A stretch of DNA of 64,000 nucleotides, from NCBI RefSeq assembly GCF_004151455.1, contig NZ_PRLK01000002.1, positions 21,051 through 85,050 of the forward strand, read 5' to 3'. The notes under the pieces were generated by a model. It made no database searches. It saw nothing but the letters and a program-made list of their open reading frames with translations, and was not told the DNA's origin. Below are positions 18,800 through 25,944 of this stretch, in pieces. The position numbers and the translations under genes were made by a program. Source of the stretch: Candidatus Nanogingivalis gingivitcus. GTDB lineage: Bacteria > Patescibacteriota > Saccharimonadia > Saccharimonadales > Saccharimonadaceae. Every line of letters starts with the position of its first letter. The first letter of the stretch is position 1.

Positions 18800-19028
18800 A
18801 TATAAAATATGTTATTTTGGATAGAATTTTTAAGATTTATTTATCGACAGATGGAATCTCTTATGAAGAAAAAATTAGGAGAAGTCTTACTCGCTAATTC
18901 CCAAGGACCCACCTCGTGGGTCTTTTCTCATCCCTCAATTCATAGTAAAATATCCCTCTGAATCAACAAGATAGTATTAAAGATGTTAGTTGTAGTGAAG
19001 AAGAGATAGAAGAAAACCAAAAATAGAA
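18800..19028 (+). other. Gene-poor stretch with a possible decayed copy of the DPYS family 3' end
   Basis: No intact gene is visible. Around 18869-18893 the frame reads KKKLGEVLLAN, comparable to the C-terminus NAIFGEPIL of the protein at 19186-19566. It is followed, as in that gene, by a GGACCCAC/GTGGGTCT terminator hairpin (18903-18926). A second short open stretch (18955-19026) ends in TAG and has no usable start. These look like remnants of a third paralogue. Confidence 0.3.
18903..18926 (+). terminator. Terminator hairpin similar to the one after the DPYS-A gene
   Basis: AAGGACCCAC, CTC loop, GTGGGTCTTTT. The hairpin at 19571-19590 has the same core (GACCC...GGGTC) and T run. Confidence 0.75.
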
Positions 19029-19057
19029 TTGACATATATTTTCATATATGGTATAAT
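19029..19057 (+). promoter_or_regulatory. Full-consensus promoter of DPYS-A
   Basis: TTGACA (19029-19034), exactly 17 bases, TATAAT (19052-19057). Start is predicted near 19064, leaving a ~122-nt leader. Confidence 0.85.
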
Positions 19058-19063
19058 AAGCAA

Positions 19064-19185
19064 GTAAAACATCTTTATTTTATGTAACTTGCATTCTTCT
19101 TTGAAAAAAGAATTTATGCGTTCATTTACGGTAAAACCTACCGTGGGTGAACGGTAGGTTTAGTATTTTTTAAGGAGGGAAAAGT
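19064..19185 (+). promoter_or_regulatory. Attenuator-like leader of DPYS-A
   Basis: AAACCTACCG (19134-19143) pairs perfectly with CGGTAGGTTT (19152-19161), followed by AGTATTTTTT: a terminator-like hairpin ending just before the AAGGAGGG site. An overlapping alternative uses GTTCA (19120-19124) with TGAAC (19148-19152) and ACGGTA (19128-19133) with TACCGT (19139-19144). The two folds share 19134-19152 and cannot coexist, the layout of a transcription attenuator or an RBS switch. An upstream hairpin ATTCTT/AAGAAT lies near 19093-19113. Confidence 0.55.
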
Positions 19186-19566
19186 ATGGATTTACCAAAA
19201 GATATTAATAGCACATTTGTTTGGCTTGACACACTTTCTGACCCATATTCAGATGATTCTATTGCAAGAAGATTGGCAATATTATGCGTTGAAGACGAGA
19301 TAATTTCAAGAGTTCTTGATATGCCTATCAAACGAATAGAAGAATTACGCAACATGAATACAGCCTTATCTAACAAGATGAAACATTTTGCGATAAACCT
19401 AAAGAAAGAGCTTGAAGCTATCCCGAAAGATGAGCTTATGCTTATTGGTGCGGACGGAATTGATGATGCTATTTCTAAAACTATTGGAATGGATATTGAA
19501 GTATATGATGAAATGCTAAAGATGTTTAGATATAATAATGCTATCTTTGGAGAACCTATACTTTAA
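19186..19566 (+). CDS. Orphan DPYS-family protein A (126 residues), unknown function
   Basis: No known family recognised. Residues 13-30 carry W-x-D-T-x2-D-P-Y-S-x2-S-I-A-R-R-L, shared with the 130-residue protein encoded convergently at 19770-20162. The homology appears full length: both also have a central EI...K-x-E/K-L region and a C-terminal I-x-x-T-[IL]-G segment. Predicted soluble and helical, without signal peptide. Strong AAGGAGGG site seven bases before the ATG, full-consensus promoter, attenuator-like leader and its own terminator. Size, pairing and regulation could suit an effector, immunity or regulatory protein, but this is speculation. Confidence 0.75.
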   Translation: MDLPKDINSTFVWLDTLSDPYSDDSIARRLAILCVEDEIISRVLDMPIKRIEELRNMNTALSNKMKHFAINLKKELEAIPKDELMLIGADGIDDAISKTIGMDIEVYDEMLKMFRYNNAIFGEPIL

Positions 19567-19570
19567 TCTC

Positions 19571-19592
19571 AAGACCCTCGTGGGTCTTTTTC
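19571..19592 (+). terminator. Terminator of DPYS-A
   Basis: AAGACCC, TCGT loop, GGGTCTTTTTC. Confidence 0.9.
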
Positions 19593-19769
19593 ATTTCGTT
19601 AATTTTTCTCTAAAATATACCTACCTGCTACAATAGGAGGTTTAGCTTTTTAGTTAACGATAGTACTTTAAGACATAAAAATCCTCCTGTTATGTTGATT
19701 CAGGGGAGAGTATTTTACTATGAATTAAGGGATAAGAAAAGACCTCTCATTCAGAGAAGCCTTAAAAAA

Positions 19770-20162
19770 TCAAATGTTACTATCTTTTAGCCCTTCTTTT
19801 AAAAGCAAATATTGATCATTCGTCAACCCAAGAGTTTCCTGCATGATATACTCAATAGTATCTTGGAGTTCTTGTTGTTCAACAGAGCCCCTTTCATACA
19901 AAAGTTTAGATGAACCATCTGTTTTAGATATATACCTCATTACATTATTAATTGTTTTTTCATTCTTTTCAGATAACTTAACCTGTTGTTTTAAAGTATA
20001 TCCTGTAATTTCTTCAACAATTTCTCGACCATTAGACATAAATGGCATGTAATCAAAGTAAACTAACAATCTTCTTGCCACACTCTCTTTTGAATATGGG
20101 TCATTAGCGGTATCGTTCCAGATTATTTGCTTAATTCTGTCAGGAACACGATTTTGAAACAT
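19770..20162 (-). CDS. Orphan DPYS-family protein B (130 residues), unknown function
   Basis: Paralogue of the protein at 19186-19566. Residues 15-32 read W-N-D-T-A-N-D-P-Y-S-K-E-S-V-A-R-R-L, offset by two from A. Overall identity outside this block is low, so the duplication is old or diverged fast. The ATG at 20162 is fixed by GGAGG eight bases upstream; a TTG further up lies inside the Shine-Dalgarno. Soluble, charged and helical. Its unit converges on that of DPYS-A, and like A it has a perfect TTGACA-N17-TATAAT promoter and a long folded leader. Confidence 0.75.
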   Translation of the reverse strand: MFQNRVPDRIKQIIWNDTANDPYSKESVARRLLVYFDYMPFMSNGREIVEEITGYTLKQQVKLSEKNEKTINNVMRYISKTDGSSKLLYERGSVEQQELQDTIEYIMQETLGLTNDQYLLLKEGLKDSNI

Positions 20163-20286
20163 ATATTTTACCTCCAAATTTTATCCACCGCTTGCTCGGT
20201 AGATATACTTATTTCCTACCAAGTGCAAGGGCTACAAATCAGAAGTATAGTCTGAAAAGTACGAAAATATTAGATTCTATAGCTTA
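20163..20286 (-). promoter_or_regulatory. Structured leader of DPYS-B
   Basis: On the minus strand CTTGC-ACTT-GGTAG can pair with CTACC-GA-GCAAG. The CTACCG word in that stem also pairs with CGGTGG just before the GGAGG site, an alternative fold. CTACCG is the same word that forms the DPYS-A hairpin, which suggests a common control principle. The two leaders are otherwise unlike. Confidence 0.4.
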
Positions 20287-20315
20287 ATTATATACTAATA
20301 TTTATGTTTTGTCAA
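20287..20315 (-). promoter_or_regulatory. Full-consensus promoter of DPYS-B
   Basis: Minus strand TTGACA (20310-20315), 17-base spacer, TATAAT (20287-20292). Confidence 0.85.
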
Positions 20316-20489
20316 TAAAGCCTATAAGCTCTTGGAATCGAGTAGTATAAATATTACATGAGCTAAAACGAAGAATAGATGAAGCGAATACCCTAGAATC
20401 TATAAAAAATATATAAAACTATTATAAGTAGATTTATTAAAATACTATCAAGATCTTTCAATAGGGCTTTTTCTTTTTGATAAAAATGT
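20316..20489. other. Intergenic stretch with no intact gene
   Basis: A short open stretch (ELKRRIDEANTLESIKNI then TAA, ending near 20417) has no start codon and is probably a gene remnant. Nothing else is identifiable. Confidence 0.4.
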
Positions 20490-20495
20490 TATAAT
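20490..20495 (+). promoter_or_regulatory. Extended -10 of 4-TM protein B gene
   Basis: AATGTTATAAT; no convincing -35. The leader of ~60 bases ends in CTGGAGGTGG. Confidence 0.6.
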
Positions 20496-20562
20496 ATACT
20501 TAATCACATCAATAATATTTTTAAATGGTGTGAAGAAAATTTTATATCTGGAGGTGGTTTCA

Positions 20563-21420
20563 ATGTTTATGAAATCAAGAAGAAGAAATAGAGATGTTGA
20601 AAAAGATATTAGGGACGCTTACAGTGCACAACTGAATTACTACATTATTATACACTTTATAATAATACTTTTAGTTGGTTTTACTGCTTACCGATCAATT
20701 AGCCTTGTTGCAGCGGCAGTAATATGTGTTGCATGGGGGACGATATCTGCTATTCATATGTTTTATTGTTTAAATTTAAGGTACTGCTCTGGCTATAGCG
20801 TAGAGATATTACCGACAACCAAAAATAATTTTTTCAAAAAAATAGTACGCGATGCTTTAGGGAGAAAAATTTCTAAATATAATGTACATGCTAAAGAAAC
20901 TAAAACTATAGGCACAGTATTTTATACTAAAAATAAAAAATATTCCTATACGGTAGATCACTCTGCTAAGTTTGAAAAATTTATTATTTACAGTAAAGCA
21001 TATATGGAATACCGAAGAAAACAAGTAATTTATAATACTTTAAATGTTGGATATTTTATTCTAGCCTTCTATTGTTTAGCTGCTATTGTTAATTTCTCAA
21101 GTTCATTGGATTTTTTAATTAAAGTAGCTATTATATTTATTTGTCTATTATCTATCATTCTTATTATTTATGTACATTTTTACAAAAAAAGTCTTTTAGC
21201 TGAAATAAGAATTACTTTTGGAGAACGTAAGGGCGATAAGATAAATGCAAAAATAGAGCTAGATAATTTAAATAAATCTTCAATAATATCTAGTATTGTA
21301 GCTTCACAAGATATCTCTTTTTCAATAAATAATGGTATAGTAACTGTTAAATATTTGAACCTATTCAGTATTAGGGATTTAGAAGGAAAAACTTTATTTA
21401 TAAATCCTAAAGATATATAA
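20563..21420 (+). CDS. Orphan 4-TM protein B, unknown function
   Basis: 285 residues, starting MFMKSRRRNRDVEKD. A basic N-terminus is followed by helices near residues 25-43 and 47-68, a soluble domain of ~85 residues, helices near 157-177 and 183-205, and a ~75-residue tail. The post-TM4 segment IRITFGERKGDKINAKI matches the equivalent place in 4-TM protein A (17921-18760), so the two are probably paralogues. The ATG at 20563 is chosen because GGAGG lies eight bases upstream. Single-gene unit with its own terminator. No homologue recognised outside this window. Confidence 0.75.
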   Translation: MFMKSRRRNRDVEKDIRDAYSAQLNYYIIIHFIIILLVGFTAYRSISLVAAAVICVAWGTISAIHMFYCLNLRYCSGYSVEILPTTKNNFFKKIVRDALGRKISKYNVHAKETKTIGTVFYTKNKKYSYTVDHSAKFEKFIIYSKAYMEYRRKQVIYNTLNVGYFILAFYCLAAIVNFSSSLDFLIKVAIIFICLLSIILIIYVHFYKKSLLAEIRITFGERKGDKINAKIELDNLNKSSIISSIVASQDISFSINNGIVTVKYLNLFSIRDLEGKTLFINPKDI

Positions 21421-21431
21421 CCTCTTATATT

Positions 21432-21466
21432 ATTGCACCTCAATTAAAGGGGTGCAATTTACTTTT
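21432..21466 (+). terminator. Terminator of 4-TM protein B
   Basis: ATTGCACC (21432-21439) pairs with GGTGCAAT (21451-21458), followed by TTACTTTTG. Confidence 0.8.
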
Positions 21467-21477
21467 GTTGTAAAATA

Positions 21478-21640
21478 CAGCTAAAATATGTGAATCTATT
21501 TTTACAGAAATAGATAGAACTTTGAAACAGAAGAAATTGGAAATAAAATCAATATTTTGCTAAAAAATAAAGCACCTCTTTAAATGGCTAGTTTTATAAA
21601 CTAGCTCAACATCACCGTCATTACAGGGTGATGTTTTTTA
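21478..21640 (+). ncRNA. Candidate small RNA upstream of gatC
   Basis: Between two terminators there is no open frame longer than a few codons. A TGTTGTAAAAT extended -10 (21471-21476) could start a transcript near 21483. Near the 3' end are a GCTAGTTT/AAACTAGC palindrome and a strong terminator AACATCACC/GGTGATGTT plus T run (21608-21639). A plus-strand terminator with no gene before it implies a short transcript of ~155 nt. No known RNA family recognised. Confidence 0.3.
21608..21639 (+). terminator. Terminator just upstream of gatC
   Basis: AACATCACC and GGTGATGTT, nine base pairs, then TTTTT. Confidence 0.9.
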
Positions 21641-21671
21641 TTACTCTTTTTTACTACTGATTAAGGTGTGG

Positions 21672-21677
21672 TATAAT
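21672..21677 (+). promoter_or_regulatory. Extended -10 of the gatCAB operon (leaderless)
   Basis: TGTGGTATAAT ends six bases before the gatC ATG; no Shine-Dalgarno. Confidence 0.65.
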
Positions 21678-21683
21678 TAAAGA

Positions 21684-21977
21684 ATGAGTGAAATTTCCAA
21701 ACAAGATATTGAACATTTGGCAAAACTTTCTAATTTAAAATTAGAGGATGCTGAAGTAGAAAATCTTCAAGAAGATTTAAAAAATATCATTGGCTATATC
21801 GAGCAACTTTCTGAGCTCAATACGGAAAATATCGAGCCTACATATCAGGTATCAGATAACCAAAATATCTGGCGAAAAGATGAAATAAATAACTATAATG
21901 TCAACCGTGATAAGCTACTAGATCTAGCTGGCGATAATATTGTAGATAATCAAATTAAAGTACCTAAAGTGTTATAA
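21684..21977 (+). CDS. gatC: Asp/Glu-tRNA amidotransferase subunit C
   Basis: 97 residues, starting MSEISKQDIEHLAKLSNL, the classic GatC N-terminus, with QLSELNTENIEPTYQV in the middle. It stabilises the GatA-GatB interface. First gene of gatC-gatA-orf-gatB. The -10 ends six bases before the ATG, so the mRNA is predicted to be leaderless. Confidence 0.96.
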   Translation: MSEISKQDIEHLAKLSNLKLEDAEVENLQEDLKNIIGYIEQLSELNTENIEPTYQVSDNQNIWRKDEINNYNVNRDKLLDLAGDNIVDNQIKVPKVL

Positions 21978-21986
21978 AGGGCGATT

Positions 21987-23387
21987 ATGAATATTTTTAA
22001 GATAAGAGATGATATTTTAAATAATAAAACTACTGCCGAAGATGAAGTTAAGAAAGCTTTATCCTTAGCAAAAGAAAAACAAGAATATAATGCTTTAATT
22101 AGCTTAACTGAAGAACGAGCATTAGAAAAAGCTAAAGAAATAGACCAAAGGCTTAAAAATGGCGAAGAGGTTGGTGAATTAGCTGGTGTTCCTTTTGTAG
22201 TTAAAGATAACTTTTTAGCTTTTGGTGCCCCAAGCACAGCGGCTTCAAAAATGTTAGCAAATTTCAACGCACCACTTCAAGCTACTGCCGTAGAAAAATT
22301 AGAGGAACAAGGAGCAATCTGTATAGGTAAAGCAAACTTAGACGCCTTTGCTCATGGTGGGTCTACAGAAAATTCTGCATATGGTGTAACAAAAAATGCT
22401 ATAGATATTAACCGTGTAGCAGGGGGATCATCTGGTGGTTCTGCAGTAGTCACAGCCTTAGATATAGTACCTTTTGCATTAGGAAGTGATACAGGTGGTT
22501 CAATCCGTCAGCCTGCAAGTTTTAATGGGGTATATGGCGTTAAACCAACTTACGGAACGGTTAGTCGCTTTGGCGTAGTAGCTATGGCTAGCTCTACTGA
22601 TACTATAGGTGTTTTCACTAAAACTGCTAAGGAAGCTGACTTAGTAATGAAAATTATGGCTGGTCAAGATGAAAAAGACATGATGACCTTACCTAATTTT
22701 TACCAAACTATAGAAGCGCCTAAAAAGGCCAAGATTGGTATTATTAAAGAATTTATGGATGAGGGTATTGATGAGGATGTTAAAAAAGCTACATTAAACT
22801 ACGCCGAAAAACTAAAAGCTGCAGGACATGAAATAATAGAGGTTTCTTTGCCAATGAGTAAATATTCTTTGGCTATTTACTATATTATTATTCCTGCCGA
22901 AGTTTCTTCTAACCTTGCTAGATATGACGGAATAAGATATGGCTTAAGATCTTCTAAAGCTACAACTCTTGGAGATGTTTACGGAATAAGCCGAGATGAA
23001 GGATTCGAGAAAGAGAATAAACGACGAATTATGATTGGTTCATATGTACTTTCTTCAGGGTTCTTTGATGCTTATTATATGAAAGCACAAAAAGCAAGAA
23101 CGCTTCTTAAAAATGAATTTGAAAATTTATTTACTCAGTGTGATTTTTTGTTAGGACCAGTTACACCAACGCCTGCTTTTAAGATTGGCGAAAATACACA
23201 AGACCCAATAAAAATGTACTTAGCCGATATCATGACTGTACCTGCTTCATTAGTTGGGCTTCCTGCAATATCAGTTCCTGCTGGAGAATCTCAGAATGGC
23301 CTACCTATAGGCGTACAAATTATTGGTAAAATGAAAAGTGATGCAGAAATAATTGCATTAGCTGATTCACTGGAGAATAATAAATAA
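21987..23387 (+). CDS. gatA: Asp/Glu-tRNA amidotransferase subunit A
   Basis: 466 residues of the amidase-signature family. The Ser-cisSer-Lys set is visible: Lys near residue 73 (VVKDNF), the GGSSGGSA loop near 148 and GSDTGGSIRQP near 170. It releases ammonia from glutamine for transamidation of misacylated Glu-tRNA(Gln) or Asp-tRNA(Asn). GGGCG precedes the ATG. The stop overlaps the ATG of the next gene by one base. Confidence 0.97.
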   Translation: MNIFKIRDDILNNKTTAEDEVKKALSLAKEKQEYNALISLTEERALEKAKEIDQRLKNGEEVGELAGVPFVVKDNFLAFGAPSTAASKMLANFNAPLQATAVEKLEEQGAICIGKANLDAFAHGGSTENSAYGVTKNAIDINRVAGGSSGGSAVVTALDIVPFALGSDTGGSIRQPASFNGVYGVKPTYGTVSRFGVVAMASSTDTIGVFTKTAKEADLVMKIMAGQDEKDMMTLPNFYQTIEAPKKAKIGIIKEFMDEGIDEDVKKATLNYAEKLKAAGHEIIEVSLPMSKYSLAIYYIIIPAEVSSNLARYDGIRYGLRSSKATTLGDVYGISRDEGFEKENKRRIMIGSYVLSSGFFDAYYMKAQKARTLLKNEFENLFTQCDFLLGPVTPTPAFKIGENTQDPIKMYLADIMTVPASLVGLPAISVPAGESQNGLPIGVQIIGKMKSDAEIIALADSLENNK

Positions 23388-23800
23388 TGGATTTAGTATT
23401 TTTTGCTGTAGCTATTCTAATTTGTGCTATTCTACTTTTCATAGTTATAAATATGACAAAGCCACATAAGGTGCATTTGGATAAAGAAAAATTTCAAACT
23501 AACTGGTTAAAAATTGAAAATTCATTAGAAAAAACTAATCCAGCAAGTTGGCATTTAGCACTTATAAATGCTGATAAGCTAGTAGATACTGCCCTACGTG
23601 AATTATACATACCTGGTCAAACAATGGGTGAAAGGCTAAAAAATGCAAAAGGGAAATTATCTAGCCCTAACTCTATTTGGCATGCGCATAAATTACGTAA
23701 TGTTATAGCTCATGAGGCTGATGCCGAAATTAATTTTGACCAAACAAGAAGAGCTATGAGTAGCTTTAAGCAAGCATTAAAAGATCTAGGAGCAATTTAA
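23387..23800 (+). CDS. Membrane-anchored HEPN-like domain protein inside the gat operon
   Basis: 137 residues: one N-terminal TM helix (about 3-23), then a helical cytoplasmic domain. Near residue 104 it reads HKLRNVIAHEAD, an R-N-x3-H motif as in HEPN domains, with NADKLVDTALRE and QTMGERLKNAKG before it. HEPN proteins are often RNases or nucleotide-binding helpers of nucleotidyltransferases. The gene overlaps gatA and gatB by one base at each end, so it is translationally coupled to both. A role at tRNA or at the amidotransferase is inferred from position only. Confidence 0.7.
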   Translation: MDLVFFAVAILICAILLFIVINMTKPHKVHLDKEKFQTNWLKIENSLEKTNPASWHLALINADKLVDTALRELYIPGQTMGERLKNAKGKLSSPNSIWHAHKLRNVIAHEADAEINFDQTRRAMSSFKQALKDLGAI

Positions 23801-25314
23801 TGGAAGATATATTAAAAAAGTATGAAATGACGATAGGTATTGAGTGTCATGTTCAGCTAAAAACTAAAACTAAACTCTTCTCAGGAAGTGACAACGACGC
23901 AAGAGATAAAGAGCCAAATGAGGCTACATCACCAATAGATTTTGGTTTACCTGGAATGTTGCCAGTACTCAATAAAGAAGCCGTTGTTCTTGCTGTGCGA
24001 GCAGGAAAGGCATTGAATGCTAAAATTGCAAATGTTAGCCGTTTTGATAGAAAACATTATTTTTACCCAGATTTACCAAAGGGCTATCAAACATCACAGC
24101 TATACCAACCAATTATTGGAGAGGGTGAAATAAAGCCAATACTACCAAATGGCGAAGAATTTACCGTAAGAATTGAACATGCCCACCTAGAAGAAGACGC
24201 TGGAAAACTTACACATTATGGTGATTATTCCTTAGTTGATTTAAATAGGGCAGGAACACCTCTAATTGAGATTGTATCAATGCCTGATATACATTCTTCT
24301 GAGCAAGCTAGAGCATATGCTGAAGAATTACACCGAAGAATGATTTTTGCCGATGTTACGGAGGGCGATTTATACCAAGGTAATATGCGATTCGATGTTA
24401 ATATTTCAGCTAGAAAAATAGGTGACCCAAAATTAGGAACTCGCACAGAAATAAAGAACTTGAATAGCTTTAGAAGTGTTGAAAGAGCAGCCCAATATGA
24501 ATTTGAAAGGCAAGTTAAATTATTAGAAAAGGGCGAAAAAATTAAACAAGAAACTAGAGGATGGCTTGATGATGAGCAAAAAACAGTTTCACAGCGTAGT
24601 AAAGAAGAAGCTCAAGACTATCGCTACATGCCAGACCCTGATATCCCTCCAGTAGTTTTATCTAATGAAGAGATTACTAAAATGCAAGCAGGATTCCCAA
24701 TGATGCCAAATCAATATAGAGAATACTGGAAAAAACTTGATCTTGATAGCTCTGTAGTAAACTTCGCACTTAGCCATAAAGAAGTAGCTGAGCTTATGCA
24801 AGCTATACTTGGAGAAGGATACCACAAAACTCAAAAAGAACTAATAGATGAACTAGAGATAGAGGACTACGATATTAAAAACCATAATGAAAATGTTAAA
24901 CGTATTTTTAACTGGTTTGCATCCATTCCTGCAGATGAATTAGACCTACATAAAATATGGATGGGCTACGCAGGACCTAGAAGAACACTAAGGCTTGCTA
25001 ATATGGTACAAAAAAATCAGCTTAGTTCTACTGGAGCTAAAGAAATTTTTATGTCATTCTTTGATGAATCTACGGCTGGAAAAATGCCTGAAGAAATAGC
25101 TAAAGAAAGAAATCTGCTTCAAGTTTCTGACGAAGGAGCTATTGCTAAAATAGTAGATGAAGTATTAGCTTTAGAAGAAAGCCAAAAAGCTATTGCCGAT
25201 ATTAAAGCCGGAAATGATAAAGCTATTGGATTCCTAGTGGGACTAATTATGAAAAAATCTCAAGGAAAAGCCAACCCAGCTATGGCACAAAAATTAATTA
25301 GAGAACGAATCTAA
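23800..25314 (+). CDS. gatB: Asp/Glu-tRNA amidotransferase subunit B
   Basis: 504 residues of normal GatB length. The N-terminus MTIGIECHVQLKTKTKLFSG, the DRKHYFYPDLPKGYQTSQ motif and EDAGKLTH are diagnostic; the C-terminal ~140 residues form the helical YqeY-like tail that holds tRNA. It phosphorylates and amidates Glu/Asp on tRNA with ammonia from GatA. Presence of the full set predicts indirect Gln-tRNA or Asn-tRNA synthesis. Confidence 0.98.
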   Translation: MEDILKKYEMTIGIECHVQLKTKTKLFSGSDNDARDKEPNEATSPIDFGLPGMLPVLNKEAVVLAVRAGKALNAKIANVSRFDRKHYFYPDLPKGYQTSQLYQPIIGEGEIKPILPNGEEFTVRIEHAHLEEDAGKLTHYGDYSLVDLNRAGTPLIEIVSMPDIHSSEQARAYAEELHRRMIFADVTEGDLYQGNMRFDVNISARKIGDPKLGTRTEIKNLNSFRSVERAAQYEFERQVKLLEKGEKIKQETRGWLDDEQKTVSQRSKEEAQDYRYMPDPDIPPVVLSNEEITKMQAGFPMMPNQYREYWKKLDLDSSVVNFALSHKEVAELMQAILGEGYHKTQKELIDELEIEDYDIKNHNENVKRIFNWFASIPADELDLHKIWMGYAGPRRTLRLANMVQKNQLSSTGAKEIFMSFFDESTAGKMPEEIAKERNLLQVSDEGAIAKIVDEVLALEESQKAIADIKAGNDKAIGFLVGLIMKKSQGKANPAMAQKLIRERI

Positions 25315-25335
25315 TAATATAAGCTAGATATTTCA

Positions 25336-25378
25336 AATAAGAACACTTATTTAACAAATGGGTGTTCTTATTATTTTA
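25336..25378 (+). terminator. Terminator of the gatCAB operon
   Basis: AATAAGAACAC pairs over 11 bases with GTGTTCTTATT, followed by ATTTTATA. Confidence 0.9.
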
Positions 25379-25457
25379 TAGTAGCTATTTATCTTTTAAA
25401 ATGATAAAATTAACTTTAAGAAATAAATTTTCTTAGTACATTCGAAGGGCGGGAATA

Positions 25458-25820
25458 ATGATGAATAACAATACATCAGAATTATTAAAACAAAGGTCAA
25501 TTGAAACTATCAATAATGAAATTATAGTTGCAAAAACAATACTTTTTAATATTTATAACGAATTAGAATTGATCGAAGAAACAGTCCTCAATTTAGGAAG
25601 ACATTACGATAAAGCTAAACAAAATGTTCGAAAATTGAAACGTACAAAGCCTTATCATCAGTTATTTTGTGACTATTGCTCAGAAAAAGATTCTTTAGAA
25701 TCATTAAAAAATGACCTTAAAGCTATTACACGTAAACGTAATAAATTAAGAAATAATTTAGCTTACTATCAAGACCAGTATAGCAATTTATTACAAGAAC
25801 TAGCAGAGTTTAAGCCTTAA
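25458..25820 (+). CDS. Orphan coiled-coil protein (120 residues)
   Basis: No family recognised. Almost entirely helical, with heptad-like stretches at about residues 10-55 and 75-118 separated by a short CDYCSEKD segment containing two cysteines. No signal peptide. Start is ATGATG at 25458 after AAGGGCGGG. A TGATAAAAT -10 lies at 25405-25410 and a terminator follows the gene. The next unit is another orphan gene, so the two may have related roles, but each has its own promoter. Confidence 0.65.
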   Translation: MMNNNTSELLKQRSIETINNEIIVAKTILFNIYNELELIEETVLNLGRHYDKAKQNVRKLKRTKPYHQLFCDYCSEKDSLESLKNDLKAITRKRNKLRNNLAYYQDQYSNLLQELAEFKP

Positions 25821-25830
25821 GTATATTTTT

Positions 25831-25858
25831 TACCTCCTATTATTGGAGGTATTTTTTT
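25831..25858 (+). terminator. Terminator of the 120-residue orphan
   Basis: TACCTCC pairs with GGAGGTA (25831-25837 with 25845-25851), then a T run that merges into the next -35. Confidence 0.85.
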
Positions 25859-25859
25859 A

Positions 25860-25888
25860 TTGACATATCTACAATTTTATGCTAAAAT
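25860..25888 (+). promoter_or_regulatory. Promoter of the basic orphan at 25945
   Basis: TTGACA (25860-25865), 17-base spacer ending TATGC, TAAAAT (25883-25888). Confidence 0.8.
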
Positions 25889-25944
25889 ATTTTCTATTAA
25901 GCATTAGATTGCTTAGAAATTTTTTATTTTTGGAGGTGCTCCTT

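Noticed and set aside
18842-18960. Short ORF (MESLMKKKLGEVLLAN...) as a gene
   Set aside because: It reads through a terminator hairpin, has no ribosome site and is better explained as a remnant of a DPYS paralogue.
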